From: Sideroxyarcus sp.
GTDB taxonomy: Bacteria; Pseudomonadota; Gammaproteobacteria; Burkholderiales; Gallionellaceae
Reading direction: 5' to 3'
Length of the DNA stretch: 64,000 nt
NCBI GenBank assembly: GCA_030651895.1
Contig: JAUSBR010000004.1
Span: 1 to 64,000, forward strand
Shown: positions 57,367 to 64,000 of the stretch, one piece after another
How the letters are laid out: the number at the start of each line of letters is the position of its first letter
Position numbering within the stretch: position 1 is the first letter of the stretch
Program-made: the position numbers and the translations under genes
Notes under the pieces: generated by a model
Databases searched by the model: none
The model's input: only the letters and a program-made list of their open reading frames with translations
Told to the model about the DNA's origin: nothing

Positions 57367-59763
57367 CTACTTGATACAGACCGCACGCACTTGATGGATA
57401 TCGGTGATCCCGCTCAGCACCTTTTCGATACCGTCCTGTTTCAGGGTGCGCATCCCCTCTTCCAGCGCGATGGCGAACAGTTCGGCGACACGGGCATGTT
57501 CCTGGATGGCCTTCTTGACCGGGTCGGTACCGATCAGCAACTCGTGCAGACCGACGCGGCCGCGGTAGCCAGTACCGGAGCATTTCTCGCATCCGACCTT
57601 CTCATACAAAGTGATCTGCCCTTTGTCGTCGCCGAACAGGCCGATCCATTCGGCATACAGGGCCTTGTAGGCGGCATTCTGGTCTTTTTTCCAGGTCGCG
57701 GTAGCCATCAACTCGCCGGCATACTCGGTGAGCAATGCCTTGATCTCTTCCTGCGATGCGATATGCGGCTTCTTGCAATCCTTGCACAGCCGTTTCGCCA
57801 GACGCTGCGCCAGGATGCCCAGCAGTGCATCGGCGAAGTTGAACGGGTCCATGCCCATGTCGAGCAGACGGATGATGGATTCTGGCGCGCTGTTGGTGTG
57901 CAGGGTGGCGAACACCAGGTGACCTGTCAGCGATGCCTCGATGCCGGTGGAGACGGTCTCCTTGTCGCGCATTTCACCGACCATGATCACGTCCGGGTCG
58001 GCACGCAGGAAGGAGCGCATGATGGTCGCGAAATCCAGCCCGGCCTTCTTGTTGACCTGCACCTGGCGCAATCCCTTCTGCGTGATTTCCACCGGGTCTT
58101 CCGCCGTCCATATCTTGGTGTCCGGCTTGTTGATGTGCTTCAGGATGGAGTGCAGCGTGGTGGTCTTGCCGGAACCGGTCGGACCGCACACGAAGAACAG
58201 GCCGTACGGCTTGCTGACCGTGCTCTTGACCAACTCCAGATTGCGCTTCGAGAAACCCATCTGGTCTAGCGGGATGGGTTCGCCCGAGGCCAGGATACGC
58301 ATCACCACGTCTTCCACGCCGCCCTGTGAGGGGATGGTGGCGACGCGAAGCTCGATGTCGAGCGGGCCGTACTTCTTGAACTTGATCTTGCCGTCCTGCG
58401 GCTTGCGCTTCTCCGAGATGTCGAGGTCGCACATGATCTTGAGACGGGTCACCAGCGCGTTGCGGTAGGTGGCCGGCACTTCGATGTAGTTCAGCAGCGA
58501 ACCATCCTTGCGCAGACGGATCCCCGTCTTGCCTTTGCCCGGCATCGGCTCGATATGGATATCCGATGCACCCATCTTGTAGGCATCGATGATGATCTTG
58601 TTGACCAGCTTGACCAGTTCGTTGTCCGCAGCTGCGCTGACATCGTCCTGATTGTTGGAACCGATCTCTTCTTCGTCACCCGCAAGAGAAGTCAGCAGAT
58701 CATCCATCGACCCCAGATCTTCGAAGCTGCCGGTCGCGTCACTCATCCCGCTACCGCCGCCGCCGCTATAGAACAGGTCGAGGGTCGCCTTGAACTCGCG
58801 CTGTGTACAGACTTTGTACACCAGACGATTCTTGGGGAAGATGTTGTTGACGACACGCGAGGCCTGGATCCGTTCCGGATCGGTGGTGAGGATGACCACG
58901 CCTTCGGGCGTGTCGTCCACCGGCACCCAGTGGCTGCTCTCGACATACTCGCGCTTCAGGTTGCGCAAGAGGTCGGAGGGTTTGATCCGGTCCGACTTGT
59001 AAGCCTCGTAGGGCACCCCAAAGAAACTCGACAGCGCCTTGCCCAAGGCCTCCGGCTTGACCTGGAATTCGTCCAGCAGCACATCCTCCACGTCCACACC
59101 CTTGCGCCGCGCCGTGCGCGTGGCCAGCTCGAACTCGGCCGCCGACATCACCGCATCGGAGACCAGATAGTCGTATTTGGTCTTGACCGAACCGGATTGC
59201 TGCTGGCGCTGTTTGAGCGCGACGGCCAGCGTCTGCGTGAGTTCGCGCGCGCCTTCTTCCACCATGGTCGGGAATGGCAGGCCGGCCTTGTTGTTGATGA
59301 CCTGCATCACGCCGATGAGTTCGCCGCCTTCGGTATCGACGATCGGTGCCACCAGCATCTGCTTGGTACGGTAACCGGTGCGCTTGTCCACGTCCTGCAG
59401 GAAACGCAGCGTCGTGCTGTAACCCGCCAGTTCTTGTTCGTCGTAGACGTCCTTGAGGTTGAGCAGTTTTTTGTGGAAGGCGGCGAAGCCGGCGATACTC
59501 TGCTCGGCGATGGGCAGTTTGAGATCCTTGAAGGAGTTCAGCCCGGTCTTCACTTTCGAGATCAGCGAGGCCCTGTCGTCGCCGACCACATAGATGGTGA
59601 GGCGGTCAGCATTGAACAAGGTACAGATATCCTTGCTGACATCGAGCATGATCTCGTCGATGTTGCTGGTGGCGTGGATCTTGTTGGTGACATGATTGAG
59701 GTTCTTGGTGAACTCCAATCGCAACCCCATCTCGTTCGCGTTACCCTGACCTGGACTGCCCAT
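57367..59763 (-). CDS. GAF-domain PilB/MshE-like type IV pilus/T2S ATPase
   Basis: Encodes 798 residues, longer than usual because of an N-terminal GAF domain (about 20-190). A MshEN/T2SSE-N domain (about 200-330) follows; such domains bind c-di-GMP in MshE. The C-terminal motor has Walker A CGPTGSGKTTTLHS, the Asp box, Walker B LRADPDVIMVGEMRD and a zinc site CKDC...CEKC. It probably powers pilus extension or a secretion pseudopilus. GAF plus MshEN suggests control by two small molecules. It is cotranscribed with the cNMP-binding protein upstream. Confidence 0.92.
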   Translation of the reverse strand: MGSPGQGNANEMGLRLEFTKNLNHVTNKIHATSNIDEIMLDVSKDICTLFNADRLTIYVVGDDRASLISKVKTGLNSFKDLKLPIAEQSIAGFAAFHKKLLNLKDVYDEQELAGYSTTLRFLQDVDKRTGYRTKQMLVAPIVDTEGGELIGVMQVINNKAGLPFPTMVEEGARELTQTLAVALKQRQQQSGSVKTKYDYLVSDAVMSAAEFELATRTARRKGVDVEDVLLDEFQVKPEALGKALSSFFGVPYEAYKSDRIKPSDLLRNLKREYVESSHWVPVDDTPEGVVILTTDPERIQASRVVNNIFPKNRLVYKVCTQREFKATLDLFYSGGGGSGMSDATGSFEDLGSMDDLLTSLAGDEEEIGSNNQDDVSAAADNELVKLVNKIIIDAYKMGASDIHIEPMPGKGKTGIRLRKDGSLLNYIEVPATYRNALVTRLKIMCDLDISEKRKPQDGKIKFKKYGPLDIELRVATIPSQGGVEDVVMRILASGEPIPLDQMGFSKRNLELVKSTVSKPYGLFFVCGPTGSGKTTTLHSILKHINKPDTKIWTAEDPVEITQKGLRQVQVNKKAGLDFATIMRSFLRADPDVIMVGEMRDKETVSTGIEASLTGHLVFATLHTNSAPESIIRLLDMGMDPFNFADALLGILAQRLAKRLCKDCKKPHIASQEEIKALLTEYAGELMATATWKKDQNAAYKALYAEWIGLFGDDKGQITLYEKVGCEKCSGTGYRGRVGLHELLIGTDPVKKAIQEHARVAELFAIALEEGMRTLKQDGIEKVLSGITDIHQVRAVCIK

Positions 59764-59786
59764 ATTCTTCCCCTGTCTTTCGGCTG

Positions 59787-60863
59787 TTACTGCTGCTGTG
59801 CTTTAGGCACAGACCACAGGCCGTTCTCCAAAACGTAAACATCGTATCCTGCTTGCGCCAGTATGAATGCCGCAGCCGCACTGCGACGGCCACTCTGGCA
59901 GTACGCGATATAGGTCGCCGACTTGCCGAGCACGCCGATGGCGTTGCGTATGTCGTTGAGCGGAACATTGATCGCTCCCGGCAATTTGTCGTGGCGGTAC
60001 TCCGGCGGATGGCGCACATCCAGCCAGATCGCGCCCTGCGCCGCTTGCCGCTTGGCATCCTGATAGCTGATGCGGCGCAGCAACGGCTCCTGCATCAATT
60101 CCAGAAAGTCCTGTTTCTTCAGGCGCAACAAAACGCCGTTGCTCTTCATGGTCACGGTGGCGTTGCGCTTGGAGTCGGAGATCAGTGCTTCCTCACCGAA
60201 CACATCGCCCGCCTTGAGCTCAGCCAGCACCAGATTGGCGCCGCCGACCAGTCGCGTCACCTGGGCACGTCCGCTTTCAACGAGATAGTAATAATCGCCC
60301 TCTTCGCCCTCGTGAATGATGACATCCTTGTCCCACACCGCGATAGCCTCGATACAGTTTAGCAGCTTGCCGATGTTGGCCGAGGGCAGGTGCGCGAAGG
60401 GGCTGTTGCTCAGGTTCTCCGCGCTGAACATGCCGGAGTTCAGCAGTTTGCGCACCGCCGCCTCCGAGCTGTCTTTCAGCGCCATCGGCTTCACGTCGTC
60501 GTGGTAAGCGAACTGGTCCCAGGTCACCATACGGTCCAGCAGGTCGTCGTCCACGCGCAACAGTTGCACATTGCTCAGGGCCTGCGAGGAGCGGATCTCC
60601 GGCTGTCGTTTGCCAATCGGATGGCGCGCCCATTCGGAGGCGGCGCGGATCAGCACCCGGTTGCCGTCCTCGTACTCGACTTCCATCTCCCCGCGCAGCA
60701 GATAGACCGATTGGCCGTGTGGCGGATGATCCTTGAACGGGTCGCGTCCCTGCGCCACGTTCTCGACATGGCAGTAATCGAGCAACTCGCGCAGGCGCGC
60801 CGGACTGAACGAGGAGATCGGTTCCAGCGAGGCGAGCACTCTGATGTCGAGGATGTCTTGCAT
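59787..60863 (-). CDS. cyclic-nucleotide-binding protein fused to rhodanese
   Basis: Encodes 358 residues. Two cupin-type cNMP-binding domains (about 10-110 and 145-255); the second keeps the phosphate-binding cassette FGEEALISDSKRNATV with Glu and Arg. A rhodanese domain (about 262-350) ends the protein with the active-site loop YCQSGRRSA, Cys included. It probably ties cAMP level to a sulfurtransferase or thiol reaction, though the substrate is unknown. It lies ten bases after the phosphodiesterase-like gene and 23 bp before the ATPase gene. Confidence 0.9.
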   Translation of the reverse strand: MQDILDIRVLASLEPISSFSPARLRELLDYCHVENVAQGRDPFKDHPPHGQSVYLLRGEMEVEYEDGNRVLIRAASEWARHPIGKRQPEIRSSQALSNVQLLRVDDDLLDRMVTWDQFAYHDDVKPMALKDSSEAAVRKLLNSGMFSAENLSNSPFAHLPSANIGKLLNCIEAIAVWDKDVIIHEGEEGDYYYLVESGRAQVTRLVGGANLVLAELKAGDVFGEEALISDSKRNATVTMKSNGVLLRLKKQDFLELMQEPLLRRISYQDAKRQAAQGAIWLDVRHPPEYRHDKLPGAINVPLNDIRNAIGVLGKSATYIAYCQSGRRSAAAAFILAQAGYDVYVLENGLWSVPKAQQQ

Positions 60864-60872
60864 GATGTCGCC

Positions 60873-61637
60873 CTAGAACTCGAACACCTGGCCGTTTTGC
60901 AGCATCTTCGGCACGAAGCCCTTGACGCATTCGCTGACCTCCTGCATGGTCAGCTCGACCTCGCCGGGTTTCAGATGCGTCACATAGATCTTGGGATCAA
61001 GCTTGAGTTTGCTCAGTTCTTCGGCCAGCAGCGAAGGACACAGATGTTTGGAAACGATCGCCAGCTCTTTTTCGGCGTTGGAGAAGGCCGTCTCCACGAT
61101 CAGATATTCCAGATTTCCGATCCGGTTGACCGCCTCCCACAGTGCATCGCAAGTCGTCGTGTCGCCGCTGAACACCAGGCTGGTCTTGCCGCTGTCGAGC
61201 TGATAGCCGACCGCCGGCACCACGTGGTTGGCCGGCAGTGGTGTGAGCTTGCGACCTGCCAGGTCGACCGTCTCGCCGAGGACCACGCGCTCGTAGCGCA
61301 GGATGGGCTGGTGCAAGCTGGGTATCTGGGTGAAGTCCGGCCATATCTCCCAGTTGAAGACATGCTGCTTGAGTATCGCCAGCGTCTCGTCGGTGGCGTG
61401 GATGACCAGCGGTTTGTCGCGCATGAAACCCACGCTGTCGATCAACAGGGGCAGGCAGGCGATGTGATCGAGATGCGAGTGCGTCACGAACACATGATCG
61501 ATCATGCACATCTCGGCCAGGCTCAGGTCACCCACGCCGGTGCCGGCATCGATCAGCACGTCGTGGTCGAGCAGCAGCGAAGTGGTGCGCAAATTGCCAC
61601 CGATCCCCCCGCTGCAGCCTAGTATTCTGAGTTTCAT
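60873..61637 (-). CDS. metallo-beta-lactamase-fold, class II cAMP phosphodiesterase-like
   Basis: Encodes 254 residues from ATG 61637. VFVTHSHLDHIACLPLLIDS has the HxHLDH metal motif used by class II 3',5'-cyclic nucleotide phosphodiesterases; GDTTTCDALW and YVTHLKPGE supply the other metal ligands. The order of genes (cyclase, this enzyme, cNMP-binding protein) makes cAMP the probable substrate. RNase Z-like or other MBL hydrolase activity is an alternative. It is 19 bp from the cyclase gene. Confidence 0.75.
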   Translation of the reverse strand: MKLRILGCSGGIGGNLRTTSLLLDHDVLIDAGTGVGDLSLAEMCMIDHVFVTHSHLDHIACLPLLIDSVGFMRDKPLVIHATDETLAILKQHVFNWEIWPDFTQIPSLHQPILRYERVVLGETVDLAGRKLTPLPANHVVPAVGYQLDSGKTSLVFSGDTTTCDALWEAVNRIGNLEYLIVETAFSNAEKELAIVSKHLCPSLLAEELSKLKLDPKIYVTHLKPGEVELTMQEVSECVKGFVPKMLQNGQVFEF

Positions 61638-61656
61638 CTTGATTGTCCCGCCACAC

Positions 61657-63888
61657 TTATTTCGTCTTGAAGACGAACACGCCGTCCCAGCTCTCCCCGG
61701 GCGGGTTGTTGCGATAATAGGATACGCGCTCGGCATAGACTGCATACAACTTCGACTGCGGCGCGATCTTCAACAGGTTATACAGCTGCAATTCGGCCTT
61801 GTCCCATTCCTGCTTGCGGTACAGACGCAATGCCTGCTGGAACAGCTTGATCTCTTCCAGCACCACCTGCTCCACTTCTCCAAGCAAGCCCAGCGGTTCG
61901 AAGATCGCCACCGGTTTATCCTTGCCCTTGACCCGCACCAGATCGAGTTCGCGATAGACGAACTCGTGCGCTTCCGCCTTGGTGCCTTCGCCGACCAGCA
62001 CGCCGGCGCCGTATTCCTTGGTGATCCCCTCCAGCCGCGACGCCAGGTTCACCGCATCACCCATCACCGTGTAGGCCACACGCACTTCCGAACCCATGTT
62101 GCCGACGCTCACGCGGCCGGTGTTGATGCCGACGCCGATGTGTATCTCGGGCCAGCCTTTCTCCCTGAAGTGCGGCTGCAATGCGCTCAGCGCGCGCTGC
62201 ATCTCCAACCCGGACAACACCGCATGGTAGGCATGACGCGGATCGTGCAGGGGTGCACCCCAGAATGCCATGATACAGTCGCCCATGTATTTATCAATCG
62301 TGCCGCGGTGGCCGTAGATCACGCGTGAAAGCGGCGTCAGGAACTCGTTCATCAGCAGCGAGAGCTCCTTCGGCTCAAGCCCTTCCGAAATGGTGGTGAA
62401 GCCGCGCACATCGGAGAACAGGACAGTCATCTCGCGGCTCTCACCTTCCATCGAGACCTGTTCCGGATTCTTGCTCATCTCGTCCACCAGTTCGCTCGGC
62501 ACATATTGTCCGAACAGGCCGGTGATCTTCTGTTTGGTGCGTGATTCGACGAAATAGCCGTAGGTCATGTTGAGCGCGAACAACGCCGCCACCATGATCA
62601 GCCCGCCAGCCAGCGGCAGCGCCAGGTTGCCGTACTGCCACATCGAAGCGTTGATGGCCACCATGAGTGCCAGCGCACCAGCCGACAGCAGCGTGCCCTG
62701 GATGGGGCTCATCATGGGCAGCAGAAACGCCAGCACCACGCCGAACAGCAACAGCAGCAGCACGTTGGCACCCAGCACATAGGGTGGATTCTGTTTGATA
62801 TCCTGATTGAGGATGCCGCTGATCATGTTGGCGTGCACCTCCACCCCGGGATAGACCTCCCCGACCGGCGTGGAACGCATATCCATCAGACCGGGTGCAG
62901 AAGTGCCCACCAGCACGATCTTGTTCTGCAGTTCTGTTATCGCGGTGCGCCCGTGCAGGACATCGGATACCGAGATATAGCGGAACGAGTTGCGCTCGCC
63001 GCGGAAGGGTACCAGCGCGCTGACTTCGGCATCGACCGGGATGCGCAGGTTACCCTGCGATGACTCCAGATCGAGCCACTCCAGACCGCCATAGTTCTTG
63101 TCCTTGTTGGTCGCATAACCGGGCGACAGTTTTGGCATCCCCAGCACGGTACGCACCACGGCCAGCGACAGCGACTCGTAATAGGCGCCCTCATACTCGA
63201 CGATCATCGGCACTCGGCGTACCACGCCGTCGAAATCCACCACCGGATTGAAATGCCCGGCGGTTGCCGCACTACCCTGTAACTCGATGAGATTTGCACC
63301 GAAACTGTCCCAGCGCATGAAGGTGATCGGCCGCCCCTTGAATGTCCCCGGTGTGAATATCGGTTCGGGAAGCACGCCCGAGATGCTCTTGTCGGAGCCG
63401 CGTTCGCTGTTGCTGAAGTAGTATCCCAGCACCACGTTGCGCTGCCGCATCTTGTCGGCGAAGAGATTGTCGTATTCGAGGTGCGGCTTGATCTGTGTCA
63501 GCACGGACTGAAACTGCGCGACATCCTTGAACTGCTTGCGCCCCAGTTCCTGCAGCACCTTGAGACCGGAGCTGTTGTCCTTCTCGGCGAACACCACGTC
63601 GAAGCCGACCACGGCAACGCCGTAGCGGTCGAACAACTCGTCCATGAGCGCGGCCATCTTGTCGCGCCCCCATGGCCAGCGGCCGTCTTCTTTCAGGCTT
63701 TTTTCGTCGATGTCGAGAATGACGATGCGCTCGTCACCCTTGTCCGGCAAGGTGAGCCGGAGCCGATAGTCATACAGTTTGGCATCGGTGAACTGGACGA
63801 AGCCCAGACGATAGAACTTGGCTCCATCCCCCAGGAACAACAGGACGACAGCCAGACCAAGCGCAATAAGAAGTGCGTGTTTCTTCAC
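61657..63888 (-). CDS. CHASE2-domain class III adenylate cyclase
   Basis: Encodes 743 residues. TM1 (about 4-22), an extracytoplasmic CHASE2 sensor (about 30-345), three further helices (about 350-435) and a cytoplasmic cyclase domain (about 485-650) with VLFSDVRGFTTISEGL and DKYMGDCIMAFWGAP (both metal Asp, plus the purine-contacting Lys) and YTVMGDAVNLASRLE (transition-state Asn and Arg). A short helical TPR-like tail ends the protein. The residues point to ATP cyclisation rather than GTP. It is the producer in the cAMP unit that follows. Confidence 0.92.
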   Translation of the reverse strand: MKKHALLIALGLAVVLLFLGDGAKFYRLGFVQFTDAKLYDYRLRLTLPDKGDERIVILDIDEKSLKEDGRWPWGRDKMAALMDELFDRYGVAVVGFDVVFAEKDNSSGLKVLQELGRKQFKDVAQFQSVLTQIKPHLEYDNLFADKMRQRNVVLGYYFSNSERGSDKSISGVLPEPIFTPGTFKGRPITFMRWDSFGANLIELQGSAATAGHFNPVVDFDGVVRRVPMIVEYEGAYYESLSLAVVRTVLGMPKLSPGYATNKDKNYGGLEWLDLESSQGNLRIPVDAEVSALVPFRGERNSFRYISVSDVLHGRTAITELQNKIVLVGTSAPGLMDMRSTPVGEVYPGVEVHANMISGILNQDIKQNPPYVLGANVLLLLLFGVVLAFLLPMMSPIQGTLLSAGALALMVAINASMWQYGNLALPLAGGLIMVAALFALNMTYGYFVESRTKQKITGLFGQYVPSELVDEMSKNPEQVSMEGESREMTVLFSDVRGFTTISEGLEPKELSLLMNEFLTPLSRVIYGHRGTIDKYMGDCIMAFWGAPLHDPRHAYHAVLSGLEMQRALSALQPHFREKGWPEIHIGVGINTGRVSVGNMGSEVRVAYTVMGDAVNLASRLEGITKEYGAGVLVGEGTKAEAHEFVYRELDLVRVKGKDKPVAIFEPLGLLGEVEQVVLEEIKLFQQALRLYRKQEWDKAELQLYNLLKIAPQSKLYAVYAERVSYYRNNPPGESWDGVFVFKTK

Positions 63889-63940
63889 TTGTCACCCCGC
63901 CCCTCACCCCTTTGGTTTGCGCGTCGGCTCACTTTGCAGC

Positions 63941-64000
63941 TCAGGTCTTGAAATAGAACTCCATCTTCACCCCGGCCAGCTCGATGAGGTCGTGATCGCT
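63941..64000 (-). CDS. C-terminal end of a probable FHA-domain protein
   Basis: On the minus strand the window edge encodes the last 19 residues of a protein ending SDHDLIELAGVKMEFYFKT, with its TGA at 63941-63943. The D-x-I-x-L-x-G-x-x-M-x-F pattern is typical of the last strands of FHA (phosphothreonine-binding) domains. It precedes the cyclase gene by about 50 bp on the same strand, a neighbourhood seen in other CHASE2-cyclase operons. The short length keeps this tentative. Confidence 0.5.
   Translation of the reverse strand, partial: SDHDLIELAGVKMEFYFKT

Overview
The window is a chromosomal segment of a motile Gram-negative bacterium, most likely a betaproteobacterium of the Nitrosomonadales/Gallionellaceae type. 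The evidence is a complete FlhDC-FliA-FlgM flagellar hierarchy with CheZ, betaproteobacterial gene order (motCD beside fliA-flhG-flhF-flhA), high GC content, several c-type haem (CXXCH) proteins and a sedentary integron. The taxon is inferred from gene content; no marker gene settles it.

Layout. 1-3.9 kb, plus strand: the tail of an unidentified gene, a small exported protein with a His/Asp tail, then a redox module made of a membrane-anchored FAD/2Fe-2S reductase, a cytochrome-b-like membrane protein and an octahaem cytochrome c, followed by a membrane protein. 4.0-8.5 kb: a chromosomal integron. intI lies on the plus strand and at least six minus-strand cassettes lead away from attI, separated by near-identical 78-bp attC sites; they include a ParE-type toxin-antitoxin pair and a DUF4085-like gene. 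A bidirectional terminator closes the unit. 8.5-20.6 kb: flgBCDEFGHIJKL on the minus strand, with flgA and flgMN divergent. 20.6-27.1 kb: motCD, fliA, flhG, flhF, flhA. 27.3-33.6 kb: a three-gene signalling module (five-PAS hybrid kinase, FIST sensor, HD-GYP response regulator). 33.7-49.8 kb: flhB and a chemotaxis cluster (cheB, cheR, cheA, cheZ, cheY, two cheV, five chemoreceptors). 49.9-52.9 kb: motBA and flhDC. 53.2-64 kb: a type IV pilin gene with a GT-C/TPR membrane protein, then an HD-GYP protein, a GAF-PilB/MshE-like ATPase, a cyclic-nucleotide-binding rhodanese, a class II phosphodiesterase-like protein, a CHASE2 adenylate cyclase and the end of a probable FHA gene.

How the parts work together. 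FlhDC should start the flagellar hierarchy, FliA reads the late promoters and FlgM holds FliA back. I find close sigma-28 promoter matches before flgM, flgKL and motAB and, unexpectedly, one reading toward flhD with a strong hairpin in between. Three of the five receptors carry a CXXCH motif in the periplasmic domain, which suggests redox- or gas-guided taxis. The last 10 kb looks like a self-contained unit that makes, degrades and senses cAMP next to a pilus motor and cyclic-di-GMP hydrolase genes.

No rRNA, tRNA or CRISPR array was seen. Short ACTCAG-type repeats are scattered in the flagellar/chemotaxis region, and one sits in frame inside flgJ.
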